Shown here: piece by piece, positions 1-6,342 of the stretch
Numbering within the stretch: the stretch's first letter is position 1
Layout: each line of letters starts with the position of its first letter
Source: an uncultured Bacteroidia bacterium
GTDB taxonomy: Bacteria > Bacteroidota > Bacteroidia > Bacteroidales > UBA932
Assembly: GCA_902773305.1 (NCBI GenBank)
Contig: CACYEB010000164.1
Span: forward strand, 1 to 10,079
Direction of reading: 5' to 3'
DNA length: 10,079 nt
The notes under the pieces: model-generated
Told to the model about the DNA's origin: nothing
Seen by the model: the letters and a program-made list of their open reading frames with translations, nothing else
Database searches by the model: none
Translations under genes and position numbers: made by a program

Positions 1-1
1 A

Positions 2-9
2 TAAATTTG
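2..9 (+). promoter_or_regulatory. Possible Bacteroidota -7 box before ispF
   Basis: TAAATTTG matches the Bacteroidota -7 consensus TAnnTTTG exactly and lies four bases before the ispF ATG. The -33 box would fall outside the window, so half of the evidence is missing. If functional, the transcript would start at or just inside the start codon. An 8-base AT-rich match can easily arise by chance. Confidence 0.22.
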
Positions 10-13
10 TCGT

Positions 14-499
14 ATGAATTGTGACTTTAGAATAGGAAACGGGTATGACGTCCATCGTTTGGCAGAGGGGTTGACTCTCACGCTGGGCGGAGTCCGCATC
101 CCGCATACAAAAGGGTGTGTGGCACATTCCGACGGTGACGTGGTTATTCACGCGCTGTGCGATGCGCTGCTGGGGGCGTTGGCCCTGGGTGACATAGGCC
201 GCCATTTCCCCGATACCAGCGAAGAATTCAGGGGCATCGACAGTAAAATCCTTTTGAGCCGTACTTGCGCAATGGTGCGTGAGCGCGGTTATTCCCTGGT
301 AAATGCAGATATGACCCTGCTGCTTCAGGCACCGAAAATAGCGCCTTATGTAGACGAGATGCGCGATGCCCTGGCCCAGGCGATGGGCGTCTCTGCGGAG
401 GCTGTTTCGATAAAGGCCACTACCGGCGAGCGGCTTGGTTTCGTGGGCAGGGAAGAGGGCGTGGAAGCATACGCCACGGTGCTCCTTTGCAAAGACTGA
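14..499 (+). CDS. ispF: 2-C-methyl-D-erythritol 2,4-cyclodiphosphate synthase
   Basis: IspF makes 2-C-methyl-D-erythritol 2,4-cyclodiphosphate from CDP-ME 2-phosphate, releasing CMP, in the cytosolic MEP route to isopentenyl diphosphate. The 161-residue product matches the usual length of about 160. The N-terminal GYDVHRL carries the metal ligands (D12, H14), and AHSDGDVVIHALCDALLGA (37-55) supplies the third (H46), matching D8, H10 and H42 of the E. coli enzyme. DIGRHFPDT and the C-terminal KATTGERLGF, the CMP-site region, are also present. The ATG at 14 is the only reasonable start, because IGNGYDVH begins a few residues later. No Shine-Dalgarno is visible, and a TAAATTTG box ends four bases before the ATG. 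The stop touches the stop of the opposing CNNM/CBS gene with no base between. The identification is secure. Confidence 0.97.
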   Translation: MNCDFRIGNGYDVHRLAEGLTLTLGGVRIPHTKGCVAHSDGDVVIHALCDALLGALALGDIGRHFPDTSEEFRGIDSKILLSRTCAMVRERGYSLVNADMTLLLQAPKIAPYVDEMRDALAQAMGVSAEAVSIKATTGERLGFVGREEGVEAYATVLLCKD

Positions 500-1717
500 T
501 TACTTTTCTTCTGACTCGGCGAATCTCAATCCGATTGTGTCCTGGGCCTCGGCGCTGTGCTCGGGGTCGTTGTTGCCGGAGAACTTGTTTTCTACGTCGG
601 TGCGCATAATTATCGGCTGCGGTTCGTCGTCGTCGTTTCCGTCACCGTCGTCTTCCTCGTCGTCATCATCGGGCAGTTCAATCTGGCGGTAGCGTTTCTG
701 CCGTCGCTCCCAGCGTTCACGGGCATATTGCTGCATATCTGACACCTCGTCCATCTCGTCTATTATTTCCAACCCGAAAATGGTCTCAATGATGTCCTCC
801 AGAGTGATGATGCCGGTAAAGCAGCCGTATTCGTCTATGATGAGGCCGATCTGCTCCTTGTTCTTCAGAAGCTGCTCCCAGATGTCGCTGATGGCAATCT
901 CCTCGTTGAAGAGGGTGATGTCGCGTTTTATGTCGCCGAGGCGGACCTTGAACTGGTCGTTGGCAAGTTTCTCCAGGGCTTCGGTGCGGAGCACATAGCC
1001 TGTAATGTATTCGGGACTGTCGGCATAAACCGGGATGCGCGAGTGATGGTTGAAAGCGGGATCTTTATAGAACTGCGCCAGCGTCATCTTCTCCGGTGCG
1101 ATGGCCGCGACCACGCGCGGCGTCATCACATCGAACGCCTTGATGTTGTCCAGCTTGATGATATTCTGGATAATCTTGTTTTCGCTTTTCTCGAAGACAC
1201 CCTCTTCCTCGCCGATGTTTGCCATGGCAGAAACCTCTTCACGGCTAACTGTCTGCTCATCTTCGTCGTCACCCACGATACGGGTAATCCACTCGGCAAC
1301 TATGACAAGCGGATAAGTTATCACTATCAGCACGCTTATGGCACGGGCGGTGAAGCCGGTCAGATGCCGCCAGTAGGTGGCGCCGAGAGTCTTCGGGATG
1401 ATTTCGGAAAACACCAGTATCATCACCGTCATCACGGCGGATACCAGCCCCACTACCGTACTGCCGAACAATTTGGCCGCCAGGCCGCCGATGATGGTGG
1501 CTCCCATGGTATTGGCAATGGTGTTCAGTACCAGGATGGATGCCAGGGGACGGTCGATGTCGGTTTTATACTTCTTTAGCAGCGCTGCCCCCTTGCTTCC
1601 GTTCTCCTCTTTCATCGAGAGGTAAGAGAGGGGAGTGGACATCAGCACCGCTTCCAGCACAGAGCATAGGAACGAAGCCAGGATAGTGACTAAAATGGTA
1701 AGGATAAAGGCGGTCAT
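500..1717 (-). CDS. CNNM/CBS-domain membrane protein (CorC/HlyC, hemolysin-like family)
   Basis: A 405-residue inner-membrane protein. Residues 1-150 form a CNNM (DUF21) domain with hydrophobic segments around 4-26, 60-80, 88-108 and 125-145 and the family signature SEIIPKTLGA (about 104-113). A linker with GEEEGVFEKSENKII leads to a CBS-domain pair (about 195-320) containing MTPR, HSRIPVY and IDEYGCFTGIITLEDIIETI. Family members bind adenine nucleotides through the CBS pair and are linked to Mg2+/Co2+ efflux or, as GldE in Bacteroidota, to gliding and envelope functions; 'hemolysin' is a legacy name. The C-terminal CorC_HlyC domain common in relatives is absent. It is replaced by a basic helix and an acidic run at residues 350-365. 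The ATG lies 16 bases after the cysS stop, so co-transcription with cysS is likely. The family is certain; the substrate is unknown. Confidence 0.9.
   Translation of the reverse strand: MTAFILTILVTILASFLCSVLEAVLMSTPLSYLSMKEENGSKGAALLKKYKTDIDRPLASILVLNTIANTMGATIIGGLAAKLFGSTVVGLVSAVMTVMILVFSEIIPKTLGATYWRHLTGFTARAISVLIVITYPLVIVAEWITRIVGDDEDEQTVSREEVSAMANIGEEEGVFEKSENKIIQNIIKLDNIKAFDVMTPRVVAAIAPEKMTLAQFYKDPAFNHHSRIPVYADSPEYITGYVLRTEALEKLANDQFKVRLGDIKRDITLFNEEIAISDIWEQLLKNKEQIGLIIDEYGCFTGIITLEDIIETIFGLEIIDEMDEVSDMQQYARERWERRQKRYRQIELPDDDDEEDDGDGNDDDEPQPIIMRTDVENKFSGNNDPEHSAEAQDTIGLRFAESEEK
623..670 (-). repeat. Acidic low-complexity codon tract (GAC/GAT/GAA/GAG)
   Basis: Within the 3' part of the CNNM/CBS gene, 16 codons encode DDDDEEDDGDGNDDDE (residues 350-365). 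On the plus strand this appears as runs of GTC and TTC triplets. The codons are mixed rather than a pure microsatellite, which suggests selection for an acidic tail more than simple slippage, but length variation between strains would be plausible. Confidence 0.7.
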
Positions 1718-1733
1718 CGTGTTTGGCTAAAGA

Positions 1734-3209
1734 TTATTCCAGACTCCATTCGCTGCCGTCCTTGGTGTCCTTGACTTTGATGCCGAGTTTTGCCAGGGCA
1801 TCGCGCAGGGCGTCGCACTTGGCCCAGTCCTTCTGGGCGCGGGCCATCTGGCGTTCCTCAAGTATGATGTCCATCAGGCCGCCTATCGTGTCGCTTCCGA
1901 CTCCTTCTTCCTGCTCGTCCTCAAGCCCGAGGATATCCTGTGTGACATCTTTGAAAATCTTCTGCAGAAGGACCTTCTCTGCCGTGCATATCTGCTGCGA
2001 CTTGTCCTTTACACGGTTTACGATGTTTACCGCTTCGAATATGTGTGAGAGGGCGACGGGGGTATTGAGGTCATCGCAAAGGGAATCGTAGATATCCTCG
2101 TACAACCCGGAGATGCCGGCATCGGAAGGTGTCGGGGAGGTGGCTTCTATCCGGGCAGCATCGCGTACTGCCTGGAAAAGCTTTTTGAGTCCCTTTTCGG
2201 CGGCCTGAAGCGCTTCGTTGCTGAAGTCCAGGGTGCTGCGGTAATGGGCTTGAAGTATGAAGAATCGTATAGTCATCGGGCTGTAAGCCTTCTGGAGCAG
2301 GGGATGCCTGCCGGTGAAAAGCTCGTCCAGCGTGATGAAATTGCCGTATGATTTACCCATCTTCTTGCCGTTGATGGTAATCATATTGTTGTGGATCCAG
2401 TAACGGACGCCGCCGCGCCCGCGAGCCGCGGTGTTCTGGGCCAGTTCGCACTCGTGGTGGGGGAAGAGCAGGTCCATACCGCCGCCGTGGATGTCAAACT
2501 CCTCGCCAAGATACTTGGCGCTCATTGCAGAGCACTCCAGATGCCATCCGGGGAAACCTTCGCTCCAGGGAGACGGCCAGTGCATAATGTGCTCCGGGGC
2601 TGCCTTTTTCCAGAGGGCGAAATCGTAGGGCGAATGTTTGTCGCCCTGGCCGTCCAGCTCTCGGGTGTTGGAAATCATTTGGTCTATCTCACGTCCCGAG
2701 AGTACCCCGTATTTATAGTCGCGGTTATACTTGGCCACATCGAAATAGACGCTGCCGTTGCTGATGTATGCGTAACCGTTGTCAAGGATCTTCTGTACCA
2801 GGGCGATCTGCTCTATGATATGGCCTGAAGCGCGGGGCTCTATGGAGGGAGGATTGACTCCCAACTTTTTCATAGCCTCTTCGTAGCGGATGGTGTAGTA
2901 TTGCACTACCTCCATAGGCTCCAATTGCTCGAGACGGGCTTTCTTGGCAATCTTGTCCTCCCCCTCATCGGCGTCGTTCTCGAGATGACCCACATCTGTG
3001 ATGTTGCGCACATAACGCACCTTGTAACCCAAATTGCGCATGAGCCGCACCAACACGTCGTAGGTTATTCCGGGACGGGCGTGCCCCAGGTGCGCGTCGC
3101 CATAAACCGTAGGTCCGCAGACATAAATCCCCACGTGCCCTTCGTGTATGGGCTTGAAAAGTTCTTTAAGGCGTGAAGATGTGTTGTAGAGGTAAATGGC
3201 CCGTGACAT
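1734..3209 (-). CDS. cysS: Cysteinyl-tRNA synthetase
   Basis: CysRS, a class I aminoacyl-tRNA synthetase, charges tRNA-Cys in the cytosol. The 491-residue protein has the HIGH-type motif HLGH (40-43) after CGPTVYGDA. The zinc site that selects cysteine is C31, C226 (HLECSAMS), H251 and E255 (HHECE), matching C28, C209, H234 and E238 of the E. coli enzyme. The KMSKS loop is KMGKS (283-287), a variant I recall as common in Bacteroidota. The DALR-type and anticodon-binding C-terminal region follows from about 345 onward. The ATG at 3209 is followed by SRAIYLYNT, a normal N-terminus. The gene lies 61 bases after ssb and has a promoter-like sequence of its own in that gap. The CNNM/CBS gene follows after 16 bases. 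It is intact and of family length. Confidence 0.98.
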   Translation of the reverse strand: MSRAIYLYNTSSRLKELFKPIHEGHVGIYVCGPTVYGDAHLGHARPGITYDVLVRLMRNLGYKVRYVRNITDVGHLENDADEGEDKIAKKARLEQLEPMEVVQYYTIRYEEAMKKLGVNPPSIEPRASGHIIEQIALVQKILDNGYAYISNGSVYFDVAKYNRDYKYGVLSGREIDQMISNTRELDGQGDKHSPYDFALWKKAAPEHIMHWPSPWSEGFPGWHLECSAMSAKYLGEEFDIHGGGMDLLFPHHECELAQNTAARGRGGVRYWIHNNMITINGKKMGKSYGNFITLDELFTGRHPLLQKAYSPMTIRFFILQAHYRSTLDFSNEALQAAEKGLKKLFQAVRDAARIEATSPTPSDAGISGLYEDIYDSLCDDLNTPVALSHIFEAVNIVNRVKDKSQQICTAEKVLLQKIFKDVTQDILGLEDEQEEGVGSDTIGGLMDIILEERQMARAQKDWAKCDALRDALAKLGIKVKDTKDGSEWSLE

Positions 3210-3211
3210 AA

Positions 3212-3239
3212 TTTGTGTTTGCTGTTAACAAACCACAAA
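3212..3239. repeat. Imperfect inverted repeat overlapping the cysS -7 box
   Basis: TTTGTGTTTG (3212-3221) and CAAACCACAAA (3229-3239) are inverted copies differing by one inserted base, with a 7-base spacer. An 8-base perfect palindrome, TGTTAACA (3223-3230), lies at the centre. The right arm covers the inner half of the -7 box and the left arm ends two bases before the cysS ATG. Because the predicted start site falls within the repeat, it is better read as a DNA operator than as an mRNA hairpin; no regulator is identified. Confidence 0.5.
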
Positions 3240-3266
3240 TGTAGCTGGTTTTTATCAAAAGACAAA
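3236..3266 (-). promoter_or_regulatory. Bacteroidota-type promoter of cysS
   Basis: On the minus strand TTTG (3266-3263) is followed after exactly 19 bases by TACATTTG (3243-3236). This fits the Bacteroidota primary sigma factor consensus of TTTG at -33 and TAnnTTTG at -7. The expected start site is near 3229, giving a leader of about 20 bases before the cysS ATG at 3209. The promoter sits wholly between the ssb stop and the cysS start. The box match and spacing are read directly; function is inferred. Confidence 0.65.
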
Positions 3267-3270
3267 ACCG

Positions 3271-3639
3271 CTATCTGTACCCTACGGGAGCCGGCCCCTG
3301 GCTCTGTTCTTCTCTGCAAATGTCGATATGGCTGGCGTTTATCTCGGAAAAGTATTTGTCTTCTCCTTCGGGCCCGGTATATTTCGAATTGCGGATCCGT
3401 CCGTATACGTGCACCATAACTCCTTTTTTGATATCGTCGAAAGCGGGTACCGAACGACCCTGCCAGGCCGCGACATTGTGCCAGGTGGTTTCTTCGTGCA
3501 GTCCGCCGCCACGGTCCTTGAAAAGTTCGTTGGTGGCCACTGGAAACCTTGCGATGCGGGACGAACCGGCATTGGTGATTCTCGGTTCGGCGCCGACCCT
3601 CCCCAGAATCTCTACGCGGTTGATGGTATTTGTCTCCAT
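3271..3639 (-). CDS. ssb: Single-stranded DNA-binding protein (OB fold, no acidic tail)
   Basis: SSB coats single-stranded DNA in replication, repair and recombination. The start chosen is the ATG at 3639, giving METNTINRVEILGRVG, which aligns with the usual SSB N-terminus; a longer reading frame would add 23 unconserved residues. The 122-residue protein is essentially one OB fold: NRVEILGRVGAEP, FPVATNE (32-38), TTWHNVAAW (51-59, W53 and W59 in ssDNA-stacking positions), GVMVHVYGRIRNSKY (73-87) and YFSEINAS. After about residue 108 only a short tail ending GPAPVGYR remains. The linker and acidic DDDIPF-like tip that recruits partners in housekeeping SSBs are missing, so this may be an accessory paralogue. 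It reads away from the zinc-ribbon gene and upstream of cysS. No good -33/-7 pair was found in front of it. Confidence 0.93.
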   Translation of the reverse strand: METNTINRVEILGRVGAEPRITNAGSSRIARFPVATNELFKDRGGGLHEETTWHNVAAWQGRSVPAFDDIKKGVMVHVYGRIRNSKYTGPEGEDKYFSEINASHIDICREEQSQGPAPVGYR

Positions 3640-3648
3640 AAAATGAAA

Positions 3649-3664
3649 GTTTAAATAATTAAAC
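3649..3664. repeat. AT-rich perfect palindrome upstream of ssb
   Basis: GTTTAA, four bases (ATAA), then TTAAAC: perfect 6-base arms, ending nine bases before the ssb ATG. As RNA the stem would be weak, so an operator, or chance in an AT-rich leader, is more likely than a hairpin. Confidence 0.4.
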
Positions 3665-3717
3665 AATACAGACTCACGCTGTGCAAAGAAATGCCGCCTT
3701 GCAGCCAAAAACCATAA

Positions 3718-3790
3718 TATAAACGGTTATAAACGTTTCTGGACGGCTTTCCTGTGCCGGACGAATCCAGAAACGGAAATAAAACGGAAA
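3718..3790 (+). repeat. Helically phased AAACG direct repeats
   Basis: Two near-identical 10-base units, TATAAACGGT and TATAAACGTT, are tandem at 3718-3737. Two copies of AAACGGAAA lie 11 bases apart at 3771-3779 and 3782-3790. The shared AAACG cores start at 3721, 3731, 3771 and 3782, so spacings are 10, 40 and 11 bases, close to whole helical turns. The third core is also the end of the right arm of the inverted repeat. The arrangement resembles cooperative protein-binding sites, but no regulator is identified. Confidence 0.4.
3734..3775. repeat. 42-base inverted repeat between ssb and the zinc-ribbon gene
   Basis: CGTTTCTGGA (3734-3743) and TCCAGAAACG (3766-3775) are perfect 10-base inverted copies. 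Inside them CGGC (3744-3747) can pair with GCCG (3756-3759) around an 8-base loop, leaving a 6-base bulge, GACGAA, on one side. The predicted fold is a 14-pair stem with an asymmetric bulge, which is unlikely by chance in a gap this short. It lies about 95 bases upstream of ssb and 82 upstream of the zinc-ribbon start. There is no following T-run, so it does not look like an intrinsic terminator. It could be an operator, a leader structure or part of a small RNA. Confidence 0.6.
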
Positions 3791-3829
3791 GAATTGCGAA
3801 AAGAAGTCCCTTCTCCTTACCCGTGCTGG

Positions 3830-3849
3830 TAAATTTGCTGAAAAAGGAG
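3830..3849 (+). promoter_or_regulatory. Possible -7 box and ribosome-binding site of the zinc-ribbon gene
   Basis: TAAATTTG (3830-3837) matches TAnnTTTG, but no TTTG is found at the -33 distance. AAGGAG (3844-3849) is a good Shine-Dalgarno, unusual for this phylum. It is eight bases before the ATG at 3858 but only two before the ATG at 3852, so it favours 3858 as the start. Confidence 0.4.
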
Positions 3850-3857
3850 AGATGGAT

Positions 3858-4202
3858 ATGGAGAGAAGATGTGCGGAGTGCGGAGCTCCCCTGACGGGCC
3901 GTCCTGACAAACGGTTCTGTTGTGACGATTGCCGTACTGCCTTTCACAACCGCCGCTATCACGATGCCGGCAAAGGAGCTGTAGAGGTAAATCGGATATT
4001 GCGGCTGAACCGCCGTATACTGGCGGCGGTGCATTCGTCCGGGATCCGGAGCATACCGTTGAGTGACAGCCGAATGAGAGGGTATGACCCGAGATACTTC
4101 ACCGCGATGGAGAAGGCTCCGCTGCGAAGGCCGGTCTATCACTGCTACGAGTACAGTTTCATTATACGGTCCGGCAGGCTGTATTTAAGACAGATTTCTT
4201 AA
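3858..4202 (+). CDS. Small zinc-ribbon protein of unknown function
   Basis: The function is not recognised. Starting at the ATG at 3858, preceded by AAGGAG at good spacing, the protein has 114 residues; an ATG two codons earlier is too close to that site. The N-terminus holds a zinc-ribbon-like cluster: C5-x2-C8, then C21-C22-x2-C25, with GAPLTGRPDKRFCCDDC between and around them. A basic RTAFHNRRYHD follows, then a helical segment VNRILRLNRRILAAV. The C-terminal half contains RGYDPRYFTAME and an aromatic YHCYEYSF (about 92-99) before a short strand-like end. I recall similar CxxCGKPLxGRxDKKFCxxxCR proteins with an FCYEYG-like C-terminus as common Bacteroidota hypotheticals, so this is probably a lineage-wide family. 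Nucleic-acid or protein binding is plausible. It diverges from ssb and is 18 bases before the M3 peptidase gene. Confidence 0.75.
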   Translation: MERRCAECGAPLTGRPDKRFCCDDCRTAFHNRRYHDAGKGAVEVNRILRLNRRILAAVHSSGIRSIPLSDSRMRGYDPRYFTAMEKAPLRRPVYHCYEYSFIIRSGRLYLRQIS

Positions 4203-4220
4203 ATTAGCGCATCAATAGAG

Positions 4221-6341
4221 ATGATTATGCGCAAAACATTCACCACTTTTTTAATCCTTACGTTAATTGTAATGACAACTTCTTGTAATACCGACCAGGA
4301 TAATCCACTGCTGGTGGCTTCTGCAAATCCTTACGGCGCCCCGGCGTTCGACAAAATCCAGACGAAGCACTATATCCCGGCTTTTGAAAAGGCGATAGTT
4401 CTGGCCAGGGAGGAGATAGACGCCATTTGCCAGAATCCGGATTGTCCCACATTTGAGAATACCGTGGAAGCTCTTGAGCGATCCGGCGAAGCACTCTCTC
4501 TGGTTTCGGGCATTTTCTTTAACCTGCTGGAAGCAGACAGCGACGAAGAGATGCGCGCCATAGCAGAGGAAGTGAGCCCGAAACTGACCGAATTCAGTAT
4601 GTACGTCCAGCTCAACCGCGAACTGTTCGCACGTGTCAAAGCAGTATATGATACAAAAGACAGCCTGAATCTCAATCAAGAGCAGTCCCGCCTGTTGGAA
4701 GAGAGGTACAAGTCGTTTGTCCGCAACGGGGCCAATTTGCCCGAGGATGCCCGCAGTGCATACGCAACGGCGCAGGAGCAGTTGCAGTTGGCGACCCTCA
4801 AGTTTGGGGAGAACGCCCTGAACGCAACCAACGCATATATCTTGCACATCACAGACTCATTGGATATGTCGGGTATTCCCGACTATGCCGCTGCCGCTGC
4901 AAAGGAAGAGGCCGTTACCCGCGGCCTTGACGGATGGGTGTTCACTCTGCAGGCCCCAAGTTACAGCGCTTTTATGAGTTACGGCGGCAACCGTGCCAAA
5001 CGGGAGCAGCTCTGGCTTGCATATAATACCAGGGCTCTGGGCGGTGAATTTGATAACGGAGGAGCGATCCGCAAGATTGTTTCCCTGCGGGAAGAGACAG
5101 CTCGGATGCTCGGCTATAAATCCTATGCCTGCTATGCACTGGAAGAGCGTATGGCCCGCAACCCCGAAGCGGTGAACGCCTTTCTGGCAGATTTGATGGC
5201 CAAGACCAGGCCGTTTGCCATCAAGGAGGTCGCCCAACTTAACGAGTATGCGGCATCCAAAGGTTTCAATGATAATATAATGCCCTGGGATTTCTCTTAT
5301 TGGAGCCGCAGGATGCGGGAAGAGAATTACTCTATCACCACCGAACTTCTGAAGCCTTATTTTGAACTCGGCAGCGTACGTACCGCCGTATTCAACCTGG
5401 CGAACACCCTCTACGGCATCACGCTTTCAAGGCGCGAGGATATCCCTGGCTATCATCCCGATGTGGAGGTATATGAGGTGAAAGACGGTGACCGTTTCTT
5501 GGGGCTGCTCTATATGGACTTCTTCCCCCGTGCCAGCAAGCGTTCCGGAGCCTGGATGACGAATTTCCGCGAACAGAGCATCGCTGACGACGGGGAAAAA
5601 CGTCCCTTTGTGTCGCTTGTGACCAATTTTACCAAGCCGGTTGGCGATACTCCGTCATTGCTCACTTTCGACGAGGTCACTACTCTGCTGCACGAGTTCG
5701 GACACTGTCTGCACTCTTTGCTTTCCGAAGGCACTTACGCCAGCCTGACCGGCACCAATGTCGCCCGCGACTTTGTGGAACTGCCGTCCCAGATAATGGA
5801 AAACTGGGCCTATGAAAGCGAGTTCCTGTCATCTTTCGCAAAGCACTATCGGACAGGAGAAGTTATTCCCCAGGAATATATAGACCGCATAATAGCCTCT
5901 AAGAACCATATGGCAGGCTATGCGAGTGTTCGCCAGTTGCAATTCGGGCTGCTTGATATGGCTTGGCACAGCGGTGAGCCGCTGCCCGAGACAGATGTGG
6001 ATAAATTCGAGGCCTCAGTCCTTATCCCCACGGCCGTCGTTCCCGTGATTGATTCCACAGCTATGTCAACCTCTTTCACGCACATCTTTTCGGGAGGATA
6101 TTCTGCCGGTTACTATTCATACAAGTGGGCGGAGGTCCTTGCTGCAGATGCTTTCGCCTATTTCAAACAGACCGGCATTTTCAACAGGGAGACCGCTGCG
6201 TCTTTCCGCAGCCAGATCCTTTCAAGGGGCGATATCGAGGATGCAGACGTGCTCTACCGTAACTGGCGCGGGCGCGACCCCGACCCGGAAGCTTTGCTGG
6301 AAAGTGACGGTCTTGTGTCACGGAAGGGCGACGGAAGATAG
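4221..6341 (+). CDS. dcp: M3-family peptidyl-dipeptidase (Dcp-like), probable lipoprotein
   Basis: A zinc metallopeptidase of the thimet oligopeptidase family, closest by motifs to Dcp, which removes C-terminal dipeptides from oligopeptides. The zinc site is H491-E492-F493-G494-H495 in LLHEFGHCLH, with the third ligand E520 in ARDFVELPSQ, 29 residues after H491 as in thimet oligopeptidase. The C-terminal substrate region HIFSGGYSAGYYSYKW (621-636) supplies the conserved His and Tyr residues. The N-terminus MIMRKTFTTFLILTLIVMTTSC ends at C22 in a loose lipobox (TTSC), followed by NTDQDN, so an exported lipoprotein is likely; E. coli Dcp lacks this. ATG at 4227 is an equally good start. The 706-residue length is normal. 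It follows the zinc-ribbon gene by 18 bases and ends one base from the stop of the opposing EnvC-like gene. It probably digests peptides in the periplasm or at the outer membrane. Confidence 0.93.
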   Translation: MIMRKTFTTFLILTLIVMTTSCNTDQDNPLLVASANPYGAPAFDKIQTKHYIPAFEKAIVLAREEIDAICQNPDCPTFENTVEALERSGEALSLVSGIFFNLLEADSDEEMRAIAEEVSPKLTEFSMYVQLNRELFARVKAVYDTKDSLNLNQEQSRLLEERYKSFVRNGANLPEDARSAYATAQEQLQLATLKFGENALNATNAYILHITDSLDMSGIPDYAAAAAKEEAVTRGLDGWVFTLQAPSYSAFMSYGGNRAKREQLWLAYNTRALGGEFDNGGAIRKIVSLREETARMLGYKSYACYALEERMARNPEAVNAFLADLMAKTRPFAIKEVAQLNEYAASKGFNDNIMPWDFSYWSRRMREENYSITTELLKPYFELGSVRTAVFNLANTLYGITLSRREDIPGYHPDVEVYEVKDGDRFLGLLYMDFFPRASKRSGAWMTNFREQSIADDGEKRPFVSLVTNFTKPVGDTPSLLTFDEVTTLLHEFGHCLHSLLSEGTYASLTGTNVARDFVELPSQIMENWAYESEFLSSFAKHYRTGEVIPQEYIDRIIASKNHMAGYASVRQLQFGLLDMAWHSGEPLPETDVDKFEASVLIPTAVVPVIDSTAMSTSFTHIFSGGYSAGYYSYKWAEVLAADAFAYFKQTGIFNRETAASFRSQILSRGDIEDADVLYRNWRGRDPDPEALLESDGLVSRKGDGR

Positions 6342-6342
6342 G

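Noticed and set aside
435..692. Poly-serine plus-strand open frame
   Set aside because: It starts inside ispF in another frame, and the Ser run is only the reverse-strand reading of the acidic Asp/Glu codons of the CNNM/CBS gene.
1043..1579. 178-codon plus-strand open frame opposite the CNNM/CBS gene
   Set aside because: His/Arg-rich composition typical of reverse-complement reading; the minus-strand protein has conserved family motifs.
3210..3270. T-box or other riboswitch upstream of cysS
   Set aside because: The gap is only 61 bases, includes the promoter and has no T-box-like stem series or terminator; T-boxes are mainly a Firmicutes device.
3640..3708. N-terminal extension of SSB by 23 residues
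   Set aside because: The added residues are not SSB-like; the internal METNTINRVEILGRVG is the normal start of the family.
3801..3818. Short AGAAG/CTTCT hairpin upstream of the zinc-ribbon gene
   Set aside because: Five-base arms with a 3-base loop in purine/pyrimidine-rich sequence are expected by chance.
3651..4142. 163-codon minus-strand open frame across the ssb/zinc-ribbon gap
   Set aside because: It overlaps the better-supported zinc-ribbon gene on the other strand, runs through the inverted repeats and shows no family-like motif.
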